A stretch of 64,000 nucleotides of DNA from Deltaproteobacteria bacterium (GTDB lineage Bacteria > Desulfobacterota > Deferrimicrobia > Deferrimicrobiales > Deferrimicrobiaceae): NCBI GenBank assembly GCA_021815305.1, contig JAKAHC010000003.1:186001-250000 (forward strand). The letters are read 5' to 3'. The notes beneath the pieces are model-generated. The model did not search any database and had not been told where the DNA came from. It saw nothing but the letters and a program-made list of their open reading frames with translations. Positions 41,550 through 49,428 of the stretch are shown piece after piece. Made by a program: the position numbers and the translations under genes. Numbering within the stretch: position 1 is the stretch's first letter; every line of letters starts with the position of its first letter.

Positions 41550-43409
41550 ATGAGAGGGATGAATTCCAGTCTGAGACTAGGGGTGGCCGCATTGGCCCTC
41601 TGCATGGCTTTGGCAAGTCCCGCAGGCGCCGAAAACCAGGATCGTGGGAAGGAAAAGGATCATGGGAAGGGAAAAGATCACCGGAAGGAAAGAGTGAAAT
41701 GGATGGCCGGCGATTTCCATAACCACACCCCATTCACCGACGGCAGCTGGCCCATGAACGACCTGACCGGGCCGGACGCGATCCTCGGGTCTGCGGTTTC
41801 GGGCACCACCGGGCCGTATCGGCAGGGCACGGCGCCCACCGGGTTCCGGAACGGCCTCGACTTCTTCACGAACTCCGAGCACGGGGGCCTCCGCGCCCGC
41901 GACGGCTTCGGCCGGAACTGGAACGACACGACAGCCTATCCGACGCTTCCGGCGATCGGGGATCCTACCGGCGGCCAGATGTGGCGTTGGCAGTCTCTCA
42001 TCAACCCGGCCGACATCCCGGGCTATTCCGGCCCCTGGTACCTCGGCGCATACGACTGGATCGAAGGCATCCGCGCCAACTGGCCGGACAAGATCGTGAT
42101 GACCGGCATGGAATGGAACGTCCCGGGCCACGAACACGCGAGCACCGCGATCGTCGCCGATGACCCGCTGCCGATCGCCGAATTCGAGTACCGCTTCGAC
42201 AACTCCGACACCGACGGCACGACCACTGCCGCCACGGCCACCACCATGGGGTGGACCGGCAAGATCCAGAGCAGCGGTTACGCCGCTCCCGCCTATCCGG
42301 ATTATTCCTCCGTTCTCGCCCTGAACGCCAAGCACAACAAGACCATCGATGCCGTCAAGTGGATGCAGGCCCACTACCCCACGACCGGGTACATCATCCC
42401 GGCCCATGTCGAGCGGGCGGGGTGCGGCGTGGGCGGCTACTCGATCGCCGCCTTCCGCGACATGAACGACAACGGTCCGACGGTGGCTTTCGGCTTCGAG
42501 GGACTTCCCGGGCACGACAAGGCGAGCAACCGCGGCGAATTCAGCGGCAGTGCCTGCGGCGGCGGCACCTATGGCGGCGCGGGCATCTACATCGCCCAGG
42601 TGGGCGGCCTCTGGGACAGCCTGCTGGCCGACGGGCGCAGGTTCTACAACTTCGACAGCTCCGACTTCCATGATACGCCCAACGATTTCTGGCCCGGAGA
42701 GTACGAGAAGACCTACGTGAAGGTGAAGGGTTCCGGCCATGGCGGGACCTACACCCAGGAAGACGTCATCGACGGCCTGCGCTCCGGAAACGCCTTCTCC
42801 GTCCACGGAGACCTGATCAACGAGCTCGATTTCCGGGTCTTCCCCGGAGCCTCCTTCGGCAGCCGCAGCGCCACGATGGGGGAGACGCTTTCCGTCGGGA
42901 AAGGGGAAAAGGTAACCGTCCGGATCCGGTTCAAGAGCCCTGCCGCCAACAACTGCAAGCCGGGCGTCAATGCCTCCGCGGGCTATGTCTGCGCCCTTCC
43001 GGTGGTTCACCACGTGCAGTTGATCCAGGGGCGTATCAACCCGACGAAGGCGAAGAAGTTTCTTGGCGACGGCGTTACCCCGAACCCTGCCTACAATTCG
43101 ATCGACAGCACGGCCGCCGGCATCGTCAAGACGTTCGATGCCTCTTCTTGGCGCATCGACGAGGAGGGCTTCACCACGATGTACTTTGTCGTTCCGCACG
43201 TCCGGAACGACATGTTCTTCCGTATCCGGGGCACGAATCTCCCGTATCACGAAGTCCGGTATGACGCGACGGGCACAAGGATCGTGTACGGGACCGATGC
43301 CGCGGGCAGTCCGCTGCAGAACACCCCCGGCACGAACAACGCGGAAATGGCTTGGAGCGACCTCTGGTTCTACAGCAACCCGGTCTTTGTCGACGCACGG
43401 TTGCGGTAG
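41550..43409 (+). CDS. Secreted PHP-like metallophosphoesterase
   Basis: The 619-aa protein has a signal peptide (SLRLGVAALALCMALASPAGA), then a Lys/His/Glu-rich linker (about 28-48) and a PHP-like domain. Its metal motifs are AGDFHNHTPFTDG near 52, FFTNSEHGGLR, EWNVPGHEHAS and NFDSSDFHDTPND. The C-terminal half is beta-rich. It is probably periplasmic or secreted and could scavenge phosphate from organic esters. AAAGGAG precedes the ATG at 41550. A Pho box upstream supports induction by phosphate starvation. It is followed by a terminator. Confidence 0.8.
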   Translation: MRGMNSSLRLGVAALALCMALASPAGAENQDRGKEKDHGKGKDHRKERVKWMAGDFHNHTPFTDGSWPMNDLTGPDAILGSAVSGTTGPYRQGTAPTGFRNGLDFFTNSEHGGLRARDGFGRNWNDTTAYPTLPAIGDPTGGQMWRWQSLINPADIPGYSGPWYLGAYDWIEGIRANWPDKIVMTGMEWNVPGHEHASTAIVADDPLPIAEFEYRFDNSDTDGTTTAATATTMGWTGKIQSSGYAAPAYPDYSSVLALNAKHNKTIDAVKWMQAHYPTTGYIIPAHVERAGCGVGGYSIAAFRDMNDNGPTVAFGFEGLPGHDKASNRGEFSGSACGGGTYGGAGIYIAQVGGLWDSLLADGRRFYNFDSSDFHDTPNDFWPGEYEKTYVKVKGSGHGGTYTQEDVIDGLRSGNAFSVHGDLINELDFRVFPGASFGSRSATMGETLSVGKGEKVTVRIRFKSPAANNCKPGVNASAGYVCALPVVHHVQLIQGRINPTKAKKFLGDGVTPNPAYNSIDSTAAGIVKTFDASSWRIDEEGFTTMYFVVPHVRNDMFFRIRGTNLPYHEVRYDATGTRIVYGTDAAGSPLQNTPGTNNAEMAWSDLWFYSNPVFVDARLR

Positions 43410-43439
43410 CATCCGCAATCCGCAGCCGGGGACACTGCT

Positions 43440-43469
43440 GGGGGGAGGCGGGGCGACCCGCCGCCCCCC
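43440..43469. terminator. Terminator between secreted PHP-like gene and lipid kinase
   Basis: GGGGGG-A-GGCGGG pairs with CCCGCC-G-CCCCCC across GCGA, one mismatch. It separates the convergent genes at 43409 and 43491. Confidence 0.7.
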
Positions 43470-43490
43470 TTCGAGCCGGAACGGGGGCCG

Positions 43491-44369
43491 TCAGAGGGCG
43501 GGGAATGCCGGCGGGACGACGATTTTCAGGGGAACGCCGGTCATCGTGAAGCGGACGGGGAGGGGTCCGAGGTACTCCCCGTCCACCTGCGCCGCCGAAG
43601 GGATGGACGAGCGGACCACGACGGAGGTCGTTTCCCGGACCAGGACGTGGCGGGATGCGGTGTGCCTTCCCCGGAGGGCGTCGAGGGCGAACTGCGCGAT
43701 CGCCCATCTTCCCTTGCGGAGAAGCCCGATCACCTGGAAGGCGGTCCCCTCGATGTTCCCGGCGGGCGCGATGGTCACGTTGCCCCCGTACTTCTTCCCC
43801 CGGACGATGATCACCGACTGCACCTCGATCCGCTCGCGGCCGGGGAGCTCGAGCCACAAGGCGGGCTGTTTCCGCAGGATGTGCCGGGCGCCGACCAGGA
43901 CGTAGGCGGCGATCCCCAAGGCGTTCTTCTGGCGGTGGTGCATCCGTTCCACGACCTCGGCGTCGAAGCCGGCGGAGGCGAGGAGGACGAAATAGCGGTC
44001 GTTCGCCTTCCCCAGCGGGACGGAGATCGTCTTCCCTTCGGTCAGCAGGGCCAGGCACCCTTCCACCGAGGCGGGGAGGGAGAACTCCTTGGCGAACACG
44101 TTCCCCGTCCCCCCGGGAACGACCGCAAGCCGGGTCGCGGCGCCCGCCAGCCCGTTGGCGGCCTCGTGGACCGTCCCGTCGCCGCCGACGGCGACCACCG
44201 TGTCCGCCCCCTCGAAGGCCGCCTCGCGGGCCATCACGACGGCGTCCCCGGGCCCTGCCGTCTCGCGGATGCGGAAGGGGACGCCTTGCCGGGACAGGTA
44301 CGAGCGGACCTTTTCGATCCTGCCCGCAATCTTCGGCCCGGCGACCGGATTGTAGATCACGTCGATCAT
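43491..44369 (-). CDS. Diacylglycerol kinase-like lipid kinase (YegS/LCB5 family)
   Basis: The 292-aa protein has the DAGK catalytic motif VVAVGGDGTVHEAANGL and VVPGGTGNVFAKEF, IYNPVAGP at the N-terminus and the C-terminal beta-domain (AGFDAEVVERM, VDGEYLG). It would phosphorylate diacylglycerol, a sphingoid base or a related lipid. TATAAT is 8 nt upstream of the ATG, so the mRNA may be leaderless. Its location among lipid-modifying genes fits recycling of diacylglycerol. Confidence 0.9.
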   Translation of the reverse strand: MIDVIYNPVAGPKIAGRIEKVRSYLSRQGVPFRIRETAGPGDAVVMAREAAFEGADTVVAVGGDGTVHEAANGLAGAATRLAVVPGGTGNVFAKEFSLPASVEGCLALLTEGKTISVPLGKANDRYFVLLASAGFDAEVVERMHHRQKNALGIAAYVLVGARHILRKQPALWLELPGRERIEVQSVIIVRGKKYGGNVTIAPAGNIEGTAFQVIGLLRKGRWAIAQFALDALRGRHTASRHVLVRETTSVVVRSSIPSAAQVDGEYLGPLPVRFTMTGVPLKIVVPPAFPAL

Positions 44370-44376
44370 CGGCTGC

Positions 44377-44382
44377 GATTAT
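44377..44382 (-). promoter_or_regulatory. -10 box of the lipid kinase gene
   Basis: The minus strand reads CCTATAATCGCAGCCGATG, TATAAT 8 nt before the ATG. This gap of only 28 bp also serves the divergent glycerophosphodiesterase. Confidence 0.4.
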
Positions 44383-44397
44383 AGGATACTTTACGGT

Positions 44398-45123
44398 ATG
44401 CGTCCTCTCTTCCCCTGCAAGGAGCCGGGCCGACCCGTTTTCGTCGCCCACCGCGGCGCGTCGGACCGCGCGCTGGAGAACTCGGCCGCCGCCTTCGGGC
44501 TGGCGGTCGCCGACGGCGCCGACATGATCGAGTTCGACGTCCGGCTCTCTTCGGACGGCGTGCCGGTGGTCTTCCATGACGAGAGGACGGGACGCACGGC
44601 GAGGGAGAACCTCTCCGTGTCGGGAACGCCCGTGGCGCGCCTGTGCCGGGTCCGGCTGAAGAACGGGGAGGCGCTTCCCACCCTGGCGGACGTGCTGGCC
44701 CTGGTCCGCGGCGCGGTCCCCCTGAACATCGAGTCGAAGGCGGAGGGCGGGATGGCCGCGACGAAGGACGCGCTGATCGCCGTGGGATACGTCGGCGAGT
44801 TGGCGCTCTCCTCGGGCCTCCGGCGGGAGTGCCTGGCGGCGCGATCCCTTTTTCCGGGGCTGCCGTGCGGGCTGGTGACGCGCCGTCCGTCGGCCTCGGA
44901 CCTGGCCTTCTGCCTCCGCCACGGCCTCTCCTCGATCCACCCCGACCACCGGCTCCTCACCGTCTTGCGGCTTCGGGAGCTTGCGGCCGCGGGGGTCCCG
45001 TTCCTGCCGTACACGGTCGACGAACCGGACGAGGCGTCCCGCCTTTTCGCCGCCGGCGCGATCGGCGTCTTCTCCGACCGCGCCCGGACCCTGCGGGAGG
45101 AGTGGCGCCGCCGCGCCGGGTGA
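44398..45123 (+). CDS. Glycerophosphodiester phosphodiesterase
   Basis: The 241-aa protein is a GDPD TIM barrel. Catalytic blocks are VAHRGASDRALENSAAAF, MIEFDVRLSSDGVPVVFHDE and NIESKAE. It hydrolyses deacylated phospholipids to glycerol 3-phosphate and an alcohol, in the cytoplasm as no signal is seen. It is divergent from the lipid kinase. It would help recover phosphate from degraded phospholipid. Confidence 0.92.
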   Translation: MRPLFPCKEPGRPVFVAHRGASDRALENSAAAFGLAVADGADMIEFDVRLSSDGVPVVFHDERTGRTARENLSVSGTPVARLCRVRLKNGEALPTLADVLALVRGAVPLNIESKAEGGMAATKDALIAVGYVGELALSSGLRRECLAARSLFPGLPCGLVTRRPSASDLAFCLRHGLSSIHPDHRLLTVLRLRELAAAGVPFLPYTVDEPDEASRLFAAGAIGVFSDRARTLREEWRRRAG

Positions 45124-45155
45124 CCGGGTCTTCGCGCGCTGCGGACGCGGGACGC

Positions 45156-46124
45156 CTACCGCCCGAGGTCGCCGGAGAGGATGTACTCCTTGGCGGTGTT
45201 GACCGCGGTGGCGGCCTCGCCGGCGCCCGCGGTGATGAGGAGGACCTTGCCGGCGTAGGTCACGATGTCGCCGGCCGCGAACACGCCCGGGAGGTTGGTG
45301 GACATGTCGGGGGCCACGGCGATCCCGCTGCCGACGATGGAAAGCCCCCAGTCGCGGAACGGCTCCATGTTCGTCAGCATGCCGATGGAAAGGACGATCG
45401 CGTCCACATCGATCGTCTCCTCCAGGCCGCTGCGCTCGTTCCAGATGACCGCACCGGTGACCCTGTCCTCCCCGAGGACCTGCTTCAGCGTGTAGTAGGG
45501 GTACTTCACGCGCACGTGCGAAGCGAGGAGCTGGTGCACCATCGCCTCGTGGGCCTGCCACTTGTACATCCGGTGGCACAGGGTGACCTCGGAGGCGATC
45601 TCGTCCAGGGAAAGCGCCCAGTCGACGGCGCTGTTCCCGCCGCCGACGATCAGGACCCTTTTTCCACGAAGCGGCTCGAACGATTTCAGGAAATAGTAAA
45701 TCCCGTGTCCCTCGAAATCGATGAGGTTGGGGATGTCCAGCTTTCTCGGGACGAAGGCCCCGCACCCGGCGGTGAGGATGACCGTCTGCGTGTAGTGCAG
45801 CCCCCTCGGGGTGGCGAGCTCGATGATCCGCTCGCCGAGGATCCGAAGTCCCGTGACCCGCTCGTTGAGGACGACGGTGGGATCGTACTGCATCGCCTGG
45901 GCGGCCAGCTCCCTGACGAGCTCCGCCGCGAGGATCTTGCGGTGGCCCGCGACATCGAAGATCTCCTTTTCCGGGTACATGGAGATCAGCCGCCCGCCCA
46001 CCTGGGGATACGTCTCGATCAGTTTCGCGCGGCACTCCCGGAGTCCCGCGTAATAGGTCGCATAGAGCCCCACCGGCCCCGCGCCGACCACCGTGATGTC
46101 GTAGAACTCGGCCTGCAGGACCAT
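45156..46124 (-). CDS. Ferredoxin/flavodoxin-NADP+ reductase (YumC type)
   Basis: The 322-aa flavoprotein resembles thioredoxin reductase but lacks the CxxC pair. FAD motif VVGAGPVGLYATYYAG, NADPH motif VLIVGGGNSAVDWAL and the second FAD motif GVFAAGDIVTYAGK are clear. This is the type 2 ferredoxin-NADP+ reductase pattern. Its promoter shares a 12-bp sequence in mirror image with the divergent nitronate-monooxygenase-like gene. Confidence 0.88.
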   Translation of the reverse strand: MVLQAEFYDITVVGAGPVGLYATYYAGLRECRAKLIETYPQVGGRLISMYPEKEIFDVAGHRKILAAELVRELAAQAMQYDPTVVLNERVTGLRILGERIIELATPRGLHYTQTVILTAGCGAFVPRKLDIPNLIDFEGHGIYYFLKSFEPLRGKRVLIVGGGNSAVDWALSLDEIASEVTLCHRMYKWQAHEAMVHQLLASHVRVKYPYYTLKQVLGEDRVTGAVIWNERSGLEETIDVDAIVLSIGMLTNMEPFRDWGLSIVGSGIAVAPDMSTNLPGVFAAGDIVTYAGKVLLITAGAGEAATAVNTAKEYILSGDLGR

Positions 46125-46135
46125 GGCGCCCCTAC

Positions 46136-46147
46136 TATACCAGACCC
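46136..46147 (-). promoter_or_regulatory. Extended -10 promoter of the FNR gene
   Basis: The minus strand reads GGGTCTGGTATAGT, an extended -10 (TGGTATAGT), 9 nt before the ATG. The same GGGTCTGGTATA occurs on the plus strand at 46241-46252. Confidence 0.5.
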
Positions 46148-46240
46148 GGACCGCGATCCCGAAGCGCATCGATCCTCTCCGTGCGTCCCCGGGTTTGTGA
46201 ACCGGGGAACCAGGCCCTGAATCGGGTGTATATCCCCACG

Positions 46241-46255
46241 GGGTCTGGTATATAT
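46241..46255 (+). promoter_or_regulatory. Extended -10 promoter of the FabK-like gene
   Basis: GGGTCTGGTATATAT carries TGGTATAT and lies about 40 nt before the ATG at 46294. It is a 12-bp exact inverted copy of the divergent promoter. Confidence 0.45.
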
Positions 46256-46293
46256 TAGGTGATTGCCATCCACACAGCCGGAGAGAACCTTAT

Positions 46294-47310
46294 ATGGATT
46301 TGAAGGAACTGAAGCACCTGCCCGGGGCGTGGAAGCGGGGGACGGACTTTCTGGGGACCCGCTACGCGATCCTTTGCGGGGCGATGACCTGGGTCTCCGA
46401 GGCCGATCTGGTGTCGGCCATCTCGAACGAGGGCGGGTTCGGAGTGCTCGCCGCCGGCAACATGCCGCCCGAGGTCCTGGCCGCGGAGATCGCGAAGACC
46501 CGCGAAAAGACGAAGCACCCCTTCGGGGTGAACCTCATCACCGTGGCGCCTTCGTTCAAGCAGCACATCGAGGTCGTCATCCGGGAGAAGTGCCGGTTCG
46601 TGTTCTTCGCGGGAAGCATTCCCTCCGGGCGTGACATCGCGGAGGTGAAGGCCGCCGGGGCCAAGCTCGTCTGCTTCGCGCCCGTCCTCACGCTTGCCAA
46701 GCGCCTGATCAAGCAGGGGGTCGACGCGCTGGTGATCGAGGGGAACGAGGCGGGGGGACACATCGGACCGGTCGCCACGTCCGTCCTCGCGCAGGAGTTT
46801 CTCCTGAACATCACCGAGATCCCCGTCTTCGTCGCCGGCGGGATCGGAACGGGGGAGATCATCGCGCAATACCTTTCGCTGGGCGCCGCCGGCGTGCAGC
46901 TGGGGACGCGGTTCGTCGCCGCGGAGGAGTGCGCGGCGCACCCGCGTTTCAAGGAGGCGTTCATCCGCGCGGCCGCGCGGGACGCGATGCCCACATCCCA
47001 GTTCGACCCGTCCCTCCCCACGATCCCCGTGCGGGCGATCCAGAACGAGGGGACGAAGGACTTCAACCGGCTCCAGCTTGCGCTCCTGAACAAGGTGAAG
47101 ACGGGCGAGATGCCCCGCGAGGAGGCCCAGGTCAAGCTCGAAGAGTTCTGGGTCGGGGCGCTGCGGCGCGCCGTTCAGGAAGGGGACGTGGAGCACGGAT
47201 CCCTGATGGCCGGCCAGAGCGTGGCGTTCGTCAAGAGGATCCAGCCCGTGCGGGAGATTCTCGAGGAACTCGTGACCGGGGCCGAAGCGGCGCTGTCCCG
47301 GCGCGCTTAG
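46294..47310 (+). CDS. FabK/nitronate monooxygenase-like flavin enzyme
   Basis: The 338-aa TIM-barrel FMN protein has CGAMTWVSEADLVSAISNEGGFGVLAAGNM at the N-terminus, IEGNEAGGHIGP near 150 (the flavin/active-site block) and IPVFVAGGIGTG, GAAGVQLGTRFVA. It is similar to enoyl-ACP reductase II (FabK) and to nitronate monooxygenase; sequence alone does not decide. It is divergent from the ferredoxin-NADP+ reductase, which could supply reducing power. Confidence 0.85.
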   Translation: MDLKELKHLPGAWKRGTDFLGTRYAILCGAMTWVSEADLVSAISNEGGFGVLAAGNMPPEVLAAEIAKTREKTKHPFGVNLITVAPSFKQHIEVVIREKCRFVFFAGSIPSGRDIAEVKAAGAKLVCFAPVLTLAKRLIKQGVDALVIEGNEAGGHIGPVATSVLAQEFLLNITEIPVFVAGGIGTGEIIAQYLSLGAAGVQLGTRFVAAEECAAHPRFKEAFIRAAARDAMPTSQFDPSLPTIPVRAIQNEGTKDFNRLQLALLNKVKTGEMPREEAQVKLEEFWVGALRRAVQEGDVEHGSLMAGQSVAFVKRIQPVREILEELVTGAEAALSRRA

Positions 47311-47319
47311 GGAGGGGAG

Positions 47320-47943
47320 ATGTTCCGGATCATTCCGCGGGACCAGGAGTTTTTCGCGTTGTTCCAGAAGGCCTCGGAGAACATCATCGAGGGGGCGGAG
47401 CGCCTCAAGGATCTCCTCGACCATTTCGACGACCTGAAGGAGCGGGCCCGCATGATCGAAGAGGTGGAGCACAAGGGCGACACCATCACCCACGACATCG
47501 TCAAGAAGCTCAACACCACCTTCATCACGCCGATCGACCGGGAGGACATCCTCGCCCTCTCCTCCTCCCTCGACGACGTGATCGACCTGATCCATGGGGT
47601 GGCGACGCGGCTTCTGCTCTACAAGGTGACCGAGACCACCCCCCACGCCCGGGAACTGGGGTTCCTGATCCTCAAGTCGGTACAGGAACTTCAGAAGGGA
47701 ATCGCCCACCTTCCCCTTGCGAAAGGGAGGGACCGGGTGTACGAACACTGCGTCGAGGTCAACTCCCTCGAGAACGAGGCGGACCGGGTCTGCCGGGACG
47801 CCATCGCCTCCCTCTTCCAGAACGAGAAGGACCCCGTGGCGATCCTCAAGTGGAAGGAGATCTACGAAACGCTGGAGTTGGCCACCGACCGGTGCGAGGA
47901 TGCAGCCAACGTCCTGGAAGGCGTGGCGCTGAAGAATGGTTGA
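47320..47943 (+). CDS. DUF47/PhoU-like Pit accessory protein
   Basis: The 207-aa helical protein belongs to DUF47, distantly related to PhoU, and usually encoded with Pit phosphate transporters. Characteristic blocks are IEEVEHKGDTITHDIVKKLNTTFITPIDREDI and ATDRCEDAANVLEGV. Its 3' end overlaps the pit start by 8 nt. Confidence 0.93.
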   Translation: MFRIIPRDQEFFALFQKASENIIEGAERLKDLLDHFDDLKERARMIEEVEHKGDTITHDIVKKLNTTFITPIDREDILALSSSLDDVIDLIHGVATRLLLYKVTETTPHARELGFLILKSVQELQKGIAHLPLAKGRDRVYEHCVEVNSLENEADRVCRDAIASLFQNEKDPVAILKWKEIYETLELATDRCEDAANVLEGVALKNG

Positions 47944-48940
47944 TGCGCCGGCGCTGCTCCTCGGGTTCGTGATCGTCGCCGCCCTGGTCTTCGATTTCAT
48001 CAACGGCTTCCACGATACGGCGAACGCCATCGCGACCTGCATCTCCACGAAGGCGATCCCGATCCGCAACGCCATCCTCATGGCGGCGGGGTTGAACTTC
48101 CTCGGGGCGCTCGTCTCCACCCACGTCGCCACCACCATCGGGAAAGGGATCGTCGATCCCGGGAACGTTTCGCAGATCGTCGTGCTGTCCGCGCTGGCGG
48201 GGGCGATCTTCTGGGACCTTCTCACCTGGCGCTACGGCATTCCCGCCTCCTCCTCCCACGCGATCATCGGGGGCTTGATCGGGGCGGTGGTGGCGGCCCG
48301 CGGGTTCCAGCCGCTCCATTGGGGGGGGATCTCGGAGATCCTCGTCGCCATCGTCCTGTCGCCCGTCACCGGGACGATCGTGGCGTTTCTCCTCATGGTC
48401 GTCATCTACTGGGTCTTCCGGGATTACCATCCCTCTCCCCTCAACCGCGCCTTCCGCCGCCTGCAGATCCTCTCCGCCGCCTTCATGGCCTTCTCCCACG
48501 GTTCCAACGACGCGCAGAAGTCCATGGGCGTCATCACCCTCGCCCTGGTTTCCTACGGGACGCTGCCGACCTTCGCGATCCCCGTGTGGGTCATCCTGGC
48601 CTGCGCCGCCGCGATGGCCCTCGGGACCGCGATGGGGGGGTGGCGCATCATCAAGACCGTGGGCACCGACTTCGTGGAGCTCAAGCCGGTCCACGGGTTC
48701 TGCGCGGAAACCTCCTCGTCGGCCGTGATCCTCACGGCGACGGCGATGGGGATCCCGATCAGCACCACCCACGTCATCACCTCGGCGATCCTGGGCGTCG
48801 GCCTGACCCATGGGAAGAGGAAAGTGAACTGGGGGGTGGGAATCCGGATCGTCTGGGCCTGGGTCCTGACGATCCCGGCCTCCGCCGCCGCCGGGTATTT
48901 CGCCTTCCGCCTGCTCTCCCCCTTCCTCGTCAAACTGTAG
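47936..48940 (+). CDS. pit: PiT-family inorganic phosphate transporter
   Basis: The 334-aa membrane protein has the two PiT signatures: FINGFHDTANAIATCISTKAI near residue 20 and AFSHGSNDAQKSMGVITLAL near 185, plus GIPISTTHVITSAILGVGL. It takes up phosphate (or metal phosphate) with low affinity. It overlaps the DUF47 gene. Its stop codon lies in the first unit of an 18-bp tandem repeat. Confidence 0.95.
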   Translation: MVDAPALLLGFVIVAALVFDFINGFHDTANAIATCISTKAIPIRNAILMAAGLNFLGALVSTHVATTIGKGIVDPGNVSQIVVLSALAGAIFWDLLTWRYGIPASSSHAIIGGLIGAVVAARGFQPLHWGGISEILVAIVLSPVTGTIVAFLLMVVIYWVFRDYHPSPLNRAFRRLQILSAAFMAFSHGSNDAQKSMGVITLALVSYGTLPTFAIPVWVILACAAAMALGTAMGGWRIIKTVGTDFVELKPVHGFCAETSSSAVILTATAMGIPISTTHVITSAILGVGLTHGKRKVNWGVGIRIVWAWVLTIPASAAAGYFAFRLLSPFLVKL

Positions 48941-48982
48941 CCATCGGTTACACTGTAGCCATCGGTTACACTGTAACCATCG
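48935..48982. repeat. 18-bp tandem repeat of a palindromic unit
   Basis: CTGTAGCCATCGGTTACA occurs twice in tandem, followed by a partial third unit CTGTAACCATCG. Each unit is nearly palindromic (TGTARCC-ATC-GGTTACA). The first unit contains the pit stop codon. It could be an operator array for the downstream epimerase, or slipped-strand duplication. Confidence 0.7.
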
Positions 48983-49014
48983 CGGTTCCATTGCAGACAT
49001 CGGAGGTCCTCGTG

Positions 49015-49428
49015 ATGATCCGGAAGATCCAGCACATCGGCATCGCCGTCCGCAGCCTGCGGGAAGCCGTTCCGTTCTACAGGGACGTTTTGGGGCTTTC
49101 GCTCCTCGGGACCGAGGAGGTTCCGGAACAGAAGATCCGCGCCGCCCTCTTCCGGGTCGGGGAGAGCGCCATCGAGCTGATCGAGTCGACGGCCGCCGAC
49201 GGGCCCGTGGGGAAGTTCCTCGACAGGAACGGGGAGGGAATCCACCACCTCTGCTTCCAGGTGGACGACGCGGCCGCCGCCCTGTCGGACGCGAAAGGGA
49301 AGGGGGTCCGCCTCATCGACGAGTCGCCGCGGGAGGGCGCCCACGGGACGCGGATCGGCTTCCTCCACCCGAAATCCACCTTCGGCGTGCTGACCGAGTT
49401 CGCCCAGGAAGGGGACGGAGAGCATTGA
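49015..49428 (+). CDS. mce: Methylmalonyl-CoA epimerase
   Basis: The 137-aa VOC-fold protein epimerises (2R)/(2S)-methylmalonyl-CoA. Metal ligands and family blocks are IQHIGIAVRSLREAVPFYRDVLG, GEGIHHLCFQVDD and HPKSTFGVLTEF. GGAGG is 8 nt before the ATG at 49015; a GTG just upstream is less likely. The 3' end overlaps the TTG of the GH57 gene by 4 nt. Confidence 0.93.
   Translation: MIRKIQHIGIAVRSLREAVPFYRDVLGLSLLGTEEVPEQKIRAALFRVGESAIELIESTAADGPVGKFLDRNGEGIHHLCFQVDDAAAALSDAKGKGVRLIDESPREGAHGTRIGFLHPKSTFGVLTEFAQEGDGEH

Noticed and set aside
44389-44399. Pho box upstream of the glycerophosphodiesterase (CTTTACGGTAT)
   Set aside because: Only one 11-bp unit is present, with no tandem partner.
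43171-46035. 954-codon minus-strand frame
   Set aside because: It crosses genes on both strands and has no recognisable domain; the lipid kinase, GDPD and FNR explain the region.
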